Assembly: GCF_038967635.1 (NCBI RefSeq)
Contig: NZ_CP152413.1
Span: 8,436,001-8,500,000, forward strand
DNA: 64,000 bases
Direction: 5' to 3'
Source: Bradyrhizobium sp. B124
Lineage (GTDB): Bacteria > Pseudomonadota > Alphaproteobacteria > Rhizobiales > Xanthobacteraceae
Program-made: the position numbers and the translations under genes
Notes under the pieces: model-generated
Databases searched by the model: none
What the model was told of the DNA's origin: nothing
The model's input: the letters and a program-made list of their open reading frames with translations, nothing else
In this document: positions 1-8,924 of the stretch, in pieces
How the letters are laid out: every line of letters starts with the position of its first letter
How positions within the stretch are numbered: position 1 is the first letter of the stretch

Positions 1-784
1 CGAACGGCTCGGGCCAGTCGATTGGAACCAGCAGCCCGATCGCGCCGCTGAGAAAATGCGACTTCTCGCGGTCGCTGATCTCGCCGATGAACTCGATCAG
101 CGGATTGTTGGTGATCAGCGGCTTGATCAACTCGTCGTAATATTCCTGGTCGGCGCGATCGACCTTGGCTGCGATCTTCAGCGGAATGCCGCAGCGGGTC
201 GCGATCTTGATCGCGCGATCGACGCCTTTCTCCGGCGCGATGCGCCCGAGCACGGCGAGATAGGATTGCTTGGCCGGTTGCGGCGTCAGCAAATTCTCCG
301 GCAGGCCGTGATGGATGGTGCGCACCCAGTGCGCCTGCGGTACCGGCCGCCGCTGGGCATTGGAGATCGAGATCACCGGGATCTTGGAGAAGGTGTTGAA
401 GACGGGCTGGTGCTCCGGCAGGTCGAGCCGTCCGTGCAGCGTGGTCACGAACGGCGTCGGCTGCCGCGAGAACGCCGACCACGGATAGTAGTCGAGATGG
501 AAATGCAGGAAGTCGAACTCGTCGTCGTCGGCTTTCTGCCGGACGCGCTCCAGCATCACCATGTGCAGCGCATTGGGGTCGCGGACGGAACCGTCGAGCC
601 GCAGTGCCTTCGGCCAGGTCGCATCGAGCTTCGCGGAGGTCTGTGAGTCGCCGCTGGCGAACAACGTCACGTCATGTCCAAGTGTTACAAGTTCTTCGGT
701 CAGCCAGTGCACGACCCGTTCGGTGCCGCCGTAGAGCTTGGGGGGAACAGCCTCCGTCAGCGGGGCAACCTGCGCGATGCGCAT
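1..784 (-). CDS. Glycosyltransferase family 4 (partial, C-terminus outside window)
   Basis: The first 261 residues are visible, starting at ATG 784-782 (MRIAQVAPLTEAVPPKLYGG); the rest lies beyond the left edge. The N-terminal half shows the GT4 donor-independent domain with the GGTERVVHWL segment. A GRIAPEKGVDRAI motif near residue 190 marks the start of the GT-B C-terminal nucleotide-sugar binding half, and the visible end (LLVPIDWPEPF) is the conserved region just before the catalytic E-x7-E. Such enzymes transfer a sugar from an activated nucleotide sugar. The acceptor cannot be told from sequence, but nearby glycogen enzymes make a storage or stress carbohydrate plausible. It is divergent from the ABC exporter gene, and a symmetric EcfG-like site lies about 70 bases upstream of its start. 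Confidence 0.9.
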   Translation of the reverse strand, partial: MRIAQVAPLTEAVPPKLYGGTERVVHWLTEELVTLGHDVTLFASGDSQTSAKLDATWPKALRLDGSVRDPNALHMVMLERVRQKADDDEFDFLHFHLDYYPWSAFSRQPTPFVTTLHGRLDLPEHQPVFNTFSKIPVISISNAQRRPVPQAHWVRTIHHGLPENLLTPQPAKQSYLAVLGRIAPEKGVDRAIKIATRCGIPLKIAAKVDRADQEYYDELIKPLITNNPLIEFIGEISDREKSHFLSGAIGLLVPIDWPEPF

Positions 785-1094
785 TTCTCCGTCTCCTGTT
801 TTGTGGTGTGGATGGCCCTCAGCCCTCTGATGGCAGCGACATGCCAATGACGGGAACGTTCTCGCACGTGCGAGGTTCCTTAGGTGTGGGAGATCTGCCG
901 CTTCTTTCTTCCATCACACTGTGGTCTTGCTGATGCCATCTCGCTCCAACACGTTTTTGCCGACGCCAGCGTTGCAAAAATGCCGTGCAGTGATGGCTGC
1001 ATCAAGGAATCCCAACGCCGCCCTTCACGTCATCGTGCACGAGAGCTTCGACTAAAATTTTCTCGTTCACCTTCAACAGCTTTTGCAGGACGTC
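785..1094. other. Divergent intergenic region between glycosyltransferase and ABC exporter
   Basis: This stretch of 310 bases has no convincing gene. It holds the palindromic EcfG-like promoter candidate at 853-879. Short reading frames in it lack a ribosome binding site and overlap known genes in other frames. Confidence 0.6.
853..879. promoter_or_regulatory. Symmetric EcfG-type general stress promoter candidate / 14-bp palindrome
   Basis: On the minus strand the site reads GGAAC-N16-CGTT, an exact match to the EcfG (sigma-EcfG, PhyR-controlled) consensus of alphaproteobacteria. Its -10 element ends about 70 bases before the glycosyltransferase start codon. The central CTCGCACGTGCGAG (861-874) is a perfect palindrome, so the plus strand also reads GGAAC-N16-GGTT toward the ABC exporter. 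It could alternatively be an operator for an unknown regulator. The match is seen; the function is inferred. Confidence 0.45.
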
Positions 1095-2858
1095 ATGGAC
1101 CATCTGTCAGGATACGCGCATCGCCCGTTCCCCTTTGTGCTGCGCTATCTGCGCCGGCGGCTTCCGTCGCATGTTGTGATTTTGTCGGCCGTCGTCGCGG
1201 CGGTTGCCTGCTCGGTAGGCACGCAATACGGCGTGAAGAATCTGGTCGATGCGTTGTCGGCAGGGCCGTCGGCCGCGAATGGCGTATGGCTGGCATTCGC
1301 TCTGCTCATGTCGCTGATCGCAGCCGACAATTTTTTGTGGCGGATCGCGAGCTGGACCGCGAGCTATACCTTCGTCAGCGTCAGCGGCGACCTTCGCCGC
1401 GACATGTTCCGACATCTCACCGGCCACGCGCCGAGCTACTTCACGGACCGGCTGCCGGGCATGCTGACCAGCCGGATCACGGCGACGTCGAACGCGGTCT
1501 ACACCGTCCAGAACATGTTCGTATGGAACGTGTTGCCGCCTTGCATCGCGACCGTGGCGGCGATCACCCTGGTTGGAACCGTCAGCGTGACAATGTCAGC
1601 AGTGCTGATCCTGATTGCGGGAACCATGGTGGTAGCCATGTTCCGCATGGCGGCCGCCGGCAGACCGCTGCATGACGATTTCGCCAACAGGGCGGCGGCG
1701 GTGGACGGCGAAATGGTCGACGTCATCAACAACCTGCCGCTGGTGCGCGCGTTCTGTGGCCTCGGCTATGAGCACGACCGCTTCGATGCGACCGTCAATC
1801 GGGAACTTGTGGCGCGCGGCCGTTCCCTGCGCTATCTCGAAAAGCTTCGCCTCGTTCACGCTGCCGTGACCGTCATTCTGACGATCGCGATGCTGGCCTG
1901 GGCTCTCAATCTCTGGCAGCAGGGCGCAGCGACCACCGGCGACGTCGTGCTGGTCTGCACGCTCGGCATCTCGATCCTCAGCGCCACCCGCGATCTCGCC
2001 GTTGCGCTGGTCGACGTCACCCAGCATGTCGCCCGGCTTACCGAGGCGCTGGCGACGCTGTTGCAGCCGCATGAGCTGAAGGACCATCCCGAAGCCGAGG
2101 TGCTGGTGAAGAGCGGCGCGGCGATCGCCTTCAACAATGTCTCGTTCCGCTATCCCGGCGGTTTGCAGGTGTTCGAGCGTTTCAGCCTGCGCATCCAACC
2201 CGGACAGCGGGTCGGCCTGGTTGGCCAATCCGGCGGCGGCAAGTCAACACTGTTTACCCTTCTGCAGCGCTTCTACGACGTCGAGCAGGGCAACATCACG
2301 GTCGACGGCCAGGACATCTCGCGCGTCACCCAGCTGAGCCTGCGCGCGGCGATCTCGGTCGTGCCGCAGGACATCTCGCTGTTCCACCGGTCGATCCTGG
2401 AGAACATCCGTTACGGCCGGCCGGATGCCACCGACGACGAGGTGCGGCGGGCGGCGATCGCCGCGCGCTGCGACTTCATCGAGAGCTTGCCGGAGGGCAT
2501 GAACACCATCGTCGGCGACCGCGGCGTCAAGGTCTCCGGCGGCCAGCGCCAGCGGATCGCGATCGCGCGCGCCTTCCTGAAGGACGCGCCGATCCTGCTG
2601 CTCGACGAGGCCACCGCGGCGCTCGACGCCGACTCCGAGGAGGCGATCCGCGAGGCGTTGTCGCGGCTGATGCGCGGGCGTACGGTGGTGGCGATCGCGC
2701 ACCGCCTCGCGACGCTGCGTAGCTTCGACCGCGTGCTCGTGCTGCAGGGCGGCCGGATCGTCGAGGACGGTCCGCCCGACATCCTCGTGAAGGGACGGGG
2801 TCCGTACCGCGACCTGGTCGCGCGCGAGATGGGCCGCCTCTCCACCAGCGCGGCCTGA
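1095..2858 (+). CDS. ABC transporter, fused permease and ATPase (exporter type)
   Basis: A 587-residue half-transporter of the ABCB/MsbA-like architecture. About six membrane segments lie in residues 20-310 (for example the VVILSAVVAAVACSV and VTVILTIAMLAWALNL stretches), followed by a nucleotide-binding domain. The ATPase motifs are Walker A GQSGGGKST (about 376), signature VSGGQRQR (about 480), Walker B ILLLDEATAAL (about 500) and the H-loop IAHRLATL. It should dimerise and export a lipid, glycan or drug; the substrate is not readable. ATG 1095 follows an AGGA; an in-frame TTG at 1083 is the alternative start. It is divergent from the glycosyltransferase, so glycan or glycolipid export is a reasonable guess only. 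Confidence 0.93.
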   Translation: MDHLSGYAHRPFPFVLRYLRRRLPSHVVILSAVVAAVACSVGTQYGVKNLVDALSAGPSAANGVWLAFALLMSLIAADNFLWRIASWTASYTFVSVSGDLRRDMFRHLTGHAPSYFTDRLPGMLTSRITATSNAVYTVQNMFVWNVLPPCIATVAAITLVGTVSVTMSAVLILIAGTMVVAMFRMAAAGRPLHDDFANRAAAVDGEMVDVINNLPLVRAFCGLGYEHDRFDATVNRELVARGRSLRYLEKLRLVHAAVTVILTIAMLAWALNLWQQGAATTGDVVLVCTLGISILSATRDLAVALVDVTQHVARLTEALATLLQPHELKDHPEAEVLVKSGAAIAFNNVSFRYPGGLQVFERFSLRIQPGQRVGLVGQSGGGKSTLFTLLQRFYDVEQGNITVDGQDISRVTQLSLRAAISVVPQDISLFHRSILENIRYGRPDATDDEVRRAAIAARCDFIESLPEGMNTIVGDRGVKVSGGQRQRIAIARAFLKDAPILLLDEATAALDADSEEAIREALSRLMRGRTVVAIAHRLATLRSFDRVLVLQGGRIVEDGPPDILVKGRGPYRDLVAREMGRLSTSAA

Positions 2859-2966
2859 CCCCGCGTCATCAAGCGCGGTCTTGCGTTCCGGTGGGTTCGT
2901 TCGAGCCAGGATACGAGCCAAGAGTCAGGTCAAGAGTCGGGCCAAGCAAAGTCGCCAGAGGTTCAG

Positions 2967-5168
2967 ATGGCAGCTGACGTCGTTACGCAGATCATCACTG
3001 CTCGCATCACTGAGCACGTCGCCGAATCGCCGTTCTACATTCCGATGACCGGGCCCGCGGCGCGGCCGCGGCGCTCGCTCAAGCATGACGACACCTTCAT
3101 CGTGCTCGACAGCCATGGCGATATCGGCGCCTCGGCCGGCGGGCCCGATGGCCTGTTCAACGCCGATACGCGCTACCTCGCGCGGCTGGAAATGGTGCTT
3201 GAGGACGTGCAGCCGCTCCTGCTCGGCTCCAACATGCGCGACGACAATTCGGCGCTGACGGTCGATCTCACCAATTCCGACGTCTATCGCGACGGCCGTC
3301 TGACCCTGCAGAAGGATACGCTGCACATCGTGCGCTCGATCTTCCTGTGGCGCGGCACCGCCTATCAGCGGATCGGTCTGCAGAACCACGGCGAACACAT
3401 CGCGAGCTTCGATCTGACGCTGCTGTTCGACAATGATTTTGCCGACCTGTTCGAGGTGCGCGGCGAGCGGCGGCCGCGGCGTGGCATCGGCTCGAGCAAG
3501 CTGCTCGGCCCGACCGACGTTGTGCTGGAATATTGCGGCCTCGACGAGCAGACGCGGATCACCGCGCTGCATTTCGATCCGCGGCCGACCCGGCTGTCGG
3601 TCAACACTGCGACCTATCATTTCGACCTCGAGCCGGGGCATGTGACGTCGCTGTTCGTCGCGGTGTCCTGCAACAAGCCGATCATGCACAAGCCGGTGCC
3701 GTTCTTCCGCGGGCTCCTGGCGCATCGTCGGGAGATGCGGAGCTCGACGGCCGGTGCGGCCAGCATCGAGACCTCGAACAACATCTTCAATGAGGTGCTG
3801 TGCCAGGCGATGGCCGACCTCAACATGCTGATGACGGAGACGCCGCAGGGACGCTATCCGTATGCCGGCATTCCCTGGTATTCGACGACGTTCGGCCGGG
3901 ACGGGCTGATCACCGCGCTGCAGATGCTGTGGGTCGATCCGCGGATCGCCAAGGGCGTGTTGAAGCGGCTCGCGCTGTTCCAGGCCAAAGTGGTCGATCC
4001 CTTGTCCGATGCCGCGCCGGGCAAGATCCTGCACGAGATGCGCGGTGGCGAGATGGCCGCGCTGCGCGAGGTGCCGTTCGCGCATTACTACGGCAGCGTC
4101 GATTCGACTCCGCTGTTCGTGCTGCTCGCCGGGCTCTATCTGGAGCGCACCGGCGATTTGGAGACGTTGCGCGAGCTGTGGCCGGCGGTCGAGGCCGGCT
4201 TGCAATGGATCGACGGTCCGGGCGATCCCGACCGCGATGGATTCGTCGAGTATCAGCGCGCCACCGAGGAGGGGCTGCGGAACCAGGGCTGGAAGGATTC
4301 CTTCGACGCCATCTTCCACGCCGACGGCTCGCTTGCCGAGGGCAATATCGCGCTGGCGGAAGTGCAGGGCTACGTGTTCGCGGGCAAGCAGCTTGCCGCG
4401 CGGGCGGCGCGTAAGCTCGGCTTCGCGGACCAGGCCGCTAGGCTTGATGCCGAGGCCGAGCGGCTGCGCGAGCGGTTCGAGGCGGCGTTCTGGTGCGAGG
4501 AGCTCGGCACCTATGCGCTCGCGCTCGACGGCGCCAAGCGGCCGTGCAAGGTGCGCACGTCGAATGCCGGACAGACCTTGTTTTCCGGCATGGTGCGCGA
4601 AGACCGCGCGCGGCGGGTCGCCGCCGACCTGATGAGCCAGAGATTCTTCTCGGGCTGGGGCATCCGCACCGTCGCCGTGGGCGAGGCGCGCTACAACCCG
4701 ATGTCCTATCATGACGGCTCGATCTGGCCGCATGACAATGCGCTGATCGCACTCGGATTTGCCCGCTACGGCCTGAAGCATTCGGTCGCCCATCTGTTCA
4801 AGGGCCTGTTCGACGCCGCGAGCTATATGGAGCTGCGGCGGCTGCCCGAGCTGTTCTGCGGCTTCCGCCGCGAGCGCCGCCGCGGCCCGGTGCTTTATCC
4901 GGTGGCCTGCGTACCGCAGGCCTGGGCGAGCGCGACGCCGTTCACGCTGCTGGAGGCCGCACTCGGGCTGGAGTTCGACACCACGCGCGGCGAGATACGC
5001 TTGCGCGATCCGCGGCTGCCGGAATTCCTCAACGACGTGGTGCTGCGCGACCTCAGGCTCGGCGCGTCCAGCGTCGATTTGCGGCTGCGCCGACACGACG
5101 GCGAGGTGTCACTCGAAGTGTTGCGCACGCGCGGCCAGATCCAGGTGTCGATCGTGCTGACGCATTGA
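2967..5168 (+). CDS. Amylo-alpha-1,6-glucosidase (glycogen debranching enzyme family)
   Basis: A 733-residue protein of the GDE family. An N-terminal beta-rich domain (about 40-230, FIVLDSHGDIGASAGG) is followed by an (alpha/alpha)6 barrel (about 270-720). Conserved catalytic-barrel stretches are PWYSTTFGRDGLITALQ, NQGWKDSFDAIFHADG and SYHDGSIWPHDNALIA. Family members hydrolyse alpha-1,6 branch points of glycogen-like glucans, although some bacterial members act on other alpha-glucosides. The gene lies 108 bases after the ABC exporter on the same strand and upstream of a small exported protein. Glycogen synthase sits 5 kb away, which supports a storage polysaccharide role. An antisense reading frame of 723 codons across it is a shadow. 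Confidence 0.92.
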   Translation: MAADVVTQIITARITEHVAESPFYIPMTGPAARPRRSLKHDDTFIVLDSHGDIGASAGGPDGLFNADTRYLARLEMVLEDVQPLLLGSNMRDDNSALTVDLTNSDVYRDGRLTLQKDTLHIVRSIFLWRGTAYQRIGLQNHGEHIASFDLTLLFDNDFADLFEVRGERRPRRGIGSSKLLGPTDVVLEYCGLDEQTRITALHFDPRPTRLSVNTATYHFDLEPGHVTSLFVAVSCNKPIMHKPVPFFRGLLAHRREMRSSTAGAASIETSNNIFNEVLCQAMADLNMLMTETPQGRYPYAGIPWYSTTFGRDGLITALQMLWVDPRIAKGVLKRLALFQAKVVDPLSDAAPGKILHEMRGGEMAALREVPFAHYYGSVDSTPLFVLLAGLYLERTGDLETLRELWPAVEAGLQWIDGPGDPDRDGFVEYQRATEEGLRNQGWKDSFDAIFHADGSLAEGNIALAEVQGYVFAGKQLAARAARKLGFADQAARLDAEAERLRERFEAAFWCEELGTYALALDGAKRPCKVRTSNAGQTLFSGMVREDRARRVAADLMSQRFFSGWGIRTVAVGEARYNPMSYHDGSIWPHDNALIALGFARYGLKHSVAHLFKGLFDAASYMELRRLPELFCGFRRERRRGPVLYPVACVPQAWASATPFTLLEAALGLEFDTTRGEIRLRDPRLPEFLNDVVLRDLRLGASSVDLRLRRHDGEVSLEVLRTRGQIQVSIVLTH

Positions 5169-5213
5169 GCGTCGTCGCACGGCACGAGCGCGCGAAATCG
5201 TGGGGAGAGGTAT

Positions 5214-5729
5214 ATGCGTCCGAGGATCATGGTGATGCTGGTTGGAGCGGTGCTGCTGACATGCGCGGGTGTCCGCGCCGCCGACGACGAAGGCAAGACG
5301 CCGCCGGCAACACCGGCGCCGCCAGCAGCCGCTGCACCGAAGGAGCAGGCCAAGGAACCCTCCAAGGAGCCGTCGCCGCCGCCTTCGGTGACCGTGATCG
5401 GTGCGCGCGATGCGCACGGCATTCTCGGGCGCGACGTGCGCAGTTCCGCCAATGAGGATATGGGCCGCATTGTCGACGTCATCGTCGACCGCGACGGCAA
5501 GGTCCGCGCCGCCGTGATCGATTTCGGCGGCTTTCTCGGCGTCGGCAGCCGCAAGATCGTGGTCGATTGGAACGCACTGCGCTTCGCCGGCGTTTCCAGC
5601 AAGAGCGACAGCATCACGCTGGACCTCAACAAGCAGCAGGTGAGCGCTGCGCCCGAATACAAGGAAGATACGCCGCTGATCGTGCTTGGCGCGGCCGGCA
5701 GTCTTCATCCATGGGATTACGAACATTAG
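5214..5729 (+). CDS. Exported PRC-barrel domain protein
   Basis: This 171-residue protein begins with a signal peptide (MRPRIMVMLVGAVLLTCAGV, cleaved near VRA-AD). A low-complexity Pro/Ala/Lys linker (about 25-60) leads into a PRC-barrel domain (about 65-150) with the typical 'LGRDVRSSANEDMGRIVDVI' pattern and the 'KIVVDWNALRF' strand. PRC-barrels occur in photosynthetic reaction centre H subunits, RimM and many periplasmic alphaproteobacterial proteins of unknown function. A GGGGAGAGG-like ribosome site lies just upstream of ATG 5214. It may be cotranscribed with the debranching enzyme (45-base gap). No specific function is claimed. Confidence 0.88.
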   Translation: MRPRIMVMLVGAVLLTCAGVRAADDEGKTPPATPAPPAAAAPKEQAKEPSKEPSPPPSVTVIGARDAHGILGRDVRSSANEDMGRIVDVIVDRDGKVRAAVIDFGGFLGVGSRKIVVDWNALRFAGVSSKSDSITLDLNKQQVSAAPEYKEDTPLIVLGAAGSLHPWDYEH

Positions 5730-5859
5730 GGGGCTAAAGCTGGTCGCGCGCCCGGACTCTGCTTTCGAGACGGTTGGCGACGATCGTGGCGGGCGATCAG
5801 CCGGCGACACCAATATTGTGCCGCTTGTTCCCGGTCAGCCCAGTCCCGAGGAACCGCGC

Positions 5860-7056
5860 ATGCCGTCGCGCGAAAGCCAGCGCGGGCTCGACTGGTTCAT
5901 CTTCTTCCTGGCCGACGTGCAAACCGGCTTCGGCCCGTTCATCGCGGTCTACCTGACGACGCAGAAATGGACCCAGGTCGAGATCGGCTTCGTGCTCTCG
6001 ATCGGCGGCATTATCGGCCTGCTGGGCCAGGTGCCCGGCGGCGCGATCGTCGATGCGGCACGCTCGGAGCGGGTCGTCGCGGGCTGGGCGGTGGCCGCCA
6101 TCGGCGCCGCCGCGCTGGCCTACGCGCTCTGGCCGATCTTTCCGGTGGTGACGCTCGCCGCGACACTGCACGCGCTCGCAAGCTGTGTGCTGGGTCCGGC
6201 GATCGCCGCGATCAGCCTCGGCCTGGTCGGGCCGTTGGCGATCGGCGAGCGGCTCGGCCGCAATGCGCGCTTCGCGTCGCTCGGCAGCGGCTCGGCCGCG
6301 GCGCTGATGGGCGCCTGCGGCTATTTCTTGTCGAGCCGCTCGGTGTTCCTCGTGACCTTCATCCTTGCGATCCCGACGTTGCTGTCGCTGGCACGGATCC
6401 GCGAGCGCGAGATCGATATCGCGCAGGCCCATGGCGAGGTGAAGCGTGAGGTTCCCGACAAACGAGCGACCAGTATCGTCGGTCTGGTGCGACGGCGGTC
6501 GCTCTTGATCTTTGCCGGCGCGATGATGCTGTTCCAGCTGGCCAATGCTGCGATGCTGCCGCTGATGGCGGGCGTCGTCACGACACGGTCGAGCCAGTGG
6601 GCGCCGGTCCTGATCGCCGCCTGCATCATCGTGCCGCAGGCGATCGTCGCGCTGTGCTCGCCGTCGGTCGGCCGCAAGGCCCAGGCTTGGGGGCGGCGGC
6701 CCCTGCTGCTGCTTGCATTCGCCTCGCTGGCGATCCGCGGCCTGTTGTTCGCAACGGTGCGGGATCCCTATCTGCTGGTCATGGTGCAGGTCTTCGACGG
6801 CATCACCGCGGCAATCTTCAGCGTCATGGTGCCGCTGATCGTGGCCGACGTGGCGTTCGGCAGCGGCCATTTCAACCTGGCGCAGGGCATTGTCGGAACC
6901 GCGGTCGGCATCGGCGCGTCGCTCAGCACGGTGCTCGCCGGCTATGTCAGCGACAAGCTCGGCAGCAGCACCGCCTTCATGGGCCTGGCCGCCGTCGCCG
7001 CGTTGGGGCTGTTCATGATCTGGCTGGTGATGCCCGAGACGCGGCGGACGGCATGA
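5860..7056 (+). CDS. Major facilitator superfamily transporter
   Basis: A 398-residue integral membrane protein with about 12 hydrophobic segments, two six-helix halves and a central charged loop near residues 185-205 (REREIDIAQAHGEVKREVP). I chose ATG 5860 because GAGGAA precedes it by six bases and the protein then opens with the first membrane helix (DWFIFFLADVQTGFGPFIAVY). The longer frame from 5686 would overlap the PRC-barrel gene. The sequence resembles the MFS group often annotated as arabinose-efflux or multidrug permeases in rhizobia. The substrate is unknown. Confidence 0.9.
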   Translation: MPSRESQRGLDWFIFFLADVQTGFGPFIAVYLTTQKWTQVEIGFVLSIGGIIGLLGQVPGGAIVDAARSERVVAGWAVAAIGAAALAYALWPIFPVVTLAATLHALASCVLGPAIAAISLGLVGPLAIGERLGRNARFASLGSGSAAALMGACGYFLSSRSVFLVTFILAIPTLLSLARIREREIDIAQAHGEVKREVPDKRATSIVGLVRRRSLLIFAGAMMLFQLANAAMLPLMAGVVTTRSSQWAPVLIAACIIVPQAIVALCSPSVGRKAQAWGRRPLLLLAFASLAIRGLLFATVRDPYLLVMVQVFDGITAAIFSVMVPLIVADVAFGSGHFNLAQGIVGTAVGIGASLSTVLAGYVSDKLGSSTAFMGLAAVAALGLFMIWLVMPETRRTA

Positions 7057-7144
7057 TGCAGGCAGGTTTGGCGCCCCGGCACCCTCCTCATGCATGCGCC
7101 GTCATATATGAGTGATTTGCTGGCGGAACGAGCCGATAGTCCCG

Positions 7145-7160
7145 TGGATTAATCAATCCA
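7145..7160. repeat. Small inverted repeat upstream of L,D-transpeptidase
   Basis: TGGATT-AATC-AATCCA is a 6-bp perfect inverted repeat about 60 bases before the start at 7220. It could be an operator or part of the promoter region. Nothing further supports a function. Confidence 0.3.
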
Positions 7161-7219
7161 AAATCGTGATCTGGTAGGGATCGACGCAGCGCGGGCAGGC
7201 ATTTCGACCGAGGAATGGC

Positions 7220-8845
7220 ATGGAAAATCGAACGACGACGGCGCAAATCACCCGAGCAATGCGGCGTTGGGGGCCTCCCGCCTTTGTGACTTTCGCGGCG
7301 ATGGTCACAGTTGCGTCATTGACCGGCGGCGTCGCGGCGAAGCAGCAGCGCCCTGCGGCAACGGTCGAGGCGACCGCGCCGCGCGCCGCGGGCGAGCCGA
7401 TCATGGCGATCGTGTCGATCAAGGCCCAGAAGGTGACTTTCTACGACGCCGACGGCTGGATCTACCGCGCGCCGGTGTCGAGCGGCGTCAAGGGACGCGA
7501 GACGCCGGCCGGGGTCTTTGCGCTGATCGAGAAGGACAAGGACCACCACTCGACGCTTTATGACGATGCCTGGATGCCGAACATGCAGCGCATCACCTGG
7601 AACGGCATCGCGCTGCATGGCGGCCCGCTGCCCGGCTATGCGGCCTCGCACGGCTGCGTGCGGATGCCCTATGACTTTGCCGAGAAGCTGTTCGACAGGA
7701 CGCGAATCGGGATGCGGGTGATCATCGCGCCGAACGATCCGGCGCCGGAGAATTTCACCCATCCGGCGCTGTTCGTGCCGAATGCCCAGGCCATCGCGGC
7801 TGCTCCGGCGCGTGCCGAGACGCTGTCCCGCGAAGCTGCGGATGCCGCCAAGCTGGCCGACGAGGCCAAGAAGGCTTCCGTGGCCGCGACCAAGGAAGCT
7901 GCACTGTTCACGCCGGCATCATTGCGCAAGCTGGAAAAGGCCAAGACCCGTGCCGACGCCGAGCTCGCGTTCGCCGACAAAACGCTCGCCAATGCCAAGA
8001 CCGACCAGGCCAAGGCGCGCGCCGAGGATCTGAAGCAGAAGGCCGCCGCCAGGGCCGCCGAAGCGACGACGCAGTTCGAGGCGGCCCAGGGCGACGCCAA
8101 GCCGAAGCTCGACGCCGCTGCCGCGGCGAAGGAGGCGGCCAAGGCGGCCGAGACCAAGAAGGCCGACACCCAGAAGGCGGCGACCGAAGCGAAGCTCGCG
8201 CTCGAGCCGGTCTCTGTCTACATCAGCCGCGCGACGCAGAAACTTTACGTCCGGCGCAACACCCATAAGCCATGGGCTGACGGTGGCGAGGTGTTCGATT
8301 CAAGCATCGAGGTTCCCGTTACCATTCGCGATCCGGATCAGCCGATCGGCACGCATATCTTCACGGCGATGGCGCGCAACGACACCGGCCTGCGCTGGAC
8401 CGAGGTGACGATCGACGACGGCGACAACGCCAAGGACGCGCTCGACCGCGTCACCATCCCGCAGGATGTGCTGGATCGCATCGCGCCGACCGCCGTGCCG
8501 CGCTCGTCGATCATCATCTCGGACGAGCCGCTGAGCGCCGAGACCAACTACCGCACCGAGTTCGTTGCCGTGCTGAGCAACCAGCCTCAGGGCGGTTTCA
8601 TCACACGCAAGCCGACCCGGCCGATGGAAACCGACGACATGGTTGCAAGCGGGGATGGGGACGGTTTCGGCTTCTTCTCTCAGCGCAGCTGGAATCCCCA
8701 GTCCGGCACCCAATACGGCTATCCCCAATACGGCAATCCCCAGGCGCCGACCCAGTACGGCTCCCCGTATTATGGCAATCCTCAACCCGCCAATCCGCGT
8801 CGGCGCGGCGGCCAGTACTACTGGCAATCGCAACAGGACTGGTAG
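7220..8845 (+). CDS. L,D-transpeptidase (YkuD) with coiled-coil linker and second degenerate YkuD-like domain
   Basis: This 541-residue envelope protein has an N-terminal membrane anchor or signal (about 20-40). A YkuD catalytic domain (about 58-180) carries LHGGPLPGYAASHGCVRM, with nucleophile Cys146. These enzymes form 3-3 peptidoglycan crosslinks or attach proteins to peptidoglycan. Residues about 195-330 are Ala/Lys/Glu-rich and helical, predicted to be coiled coil. Residues about 330-470 look like a second YkuD fold (VSVYISRATQKLYVRR, QPIGTHIFTAM) in which the SHGC motif is replaced by IISDEPLS, so it is likely non-catalytic. The tail is rich in PQYG/YGNPQ repeats. Start ATG 7220 follows GAGGA. 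It is convergent with the methyltransferase gene. Confidence 0.9.
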   Translation: MENRTTTAQITRAMRRWGPPAFVTFAAMVTVASLTGGVAAKQQRPAATVEATAPRAAGEPIMAIVSIKAQKVTFYDADGWIYRAPVSSGVKGRETPAGVFALIEKDKDHHSTLYDDAWMPNMQRITWNGIALHGGPLPGYAASHGCVRMPYDFAEKLFDRTRIGMRVIIAPNDPAPENFTHPALFVPNAQAIAAAPARAETLSREAADAAKLADEAKKASVAATKEAALFTPASLRKLEKAKTRADAELAFADKTLANAKTDQAKARAEDLKQKAAARAAEATTQFEAAQGDAKPKLDAAAAAKEAAKAAETKKADTQKAATEAKLALEPVSVYISRATQKLYVRRNTHKPWADGGEVFDSSIEVPVTIRDPDQPIGTHIFTAMARNDTGLRWTEVTIDDGDNAKDALDRVTIPQDVLDRIAPTAVPRSSIIISDEPLSAETNYRTEFVAVLSNQPQGGFITRKPTRPMETDDMVASGDGDGFGFFSQRSWNPQSGTQYGYPQYGNPQAPTQYGSPYYGNPQPANPRRRGGQYYWQSQQDW

Positions 8846-8882
8846 CACGGCGCTGCCGCGGAATCAGTCAGCACTCTCAGCG

Positions 8883-8911
8883 TTGGACGGCGGTGCGATA
8901 CCGCCGTCCAA
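8883..8911. terminator. Hairpin between convergent genes (bidirectional terminator candidate)
   Basis: TTGGACGGCGGT and ACCGCCGTCCAA form a 12-bp perfect stem with a 5-base loop, placed between the stops of the L,D-transpeptidase and the methyltransferase. There is no strong T-run on either side, so termination efficiency is uncertain. Confidence 0.6.
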
Positions 8912-8924
8912 TCGCGTATCGCTG

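Noticed and set aside
2925..5096. Very long antisense open frame (723 codons) across the debranching enzyme gene
   Set aside because: High-GC shadow frame rich in Arg, Gln and His with no domain; the sense frame has clear family motifs.
7120..7150. GGAAC followed by GTGG as an EcfG promoter
   Set aside because: The -10 element does not fit GTT at any allowed spacing.
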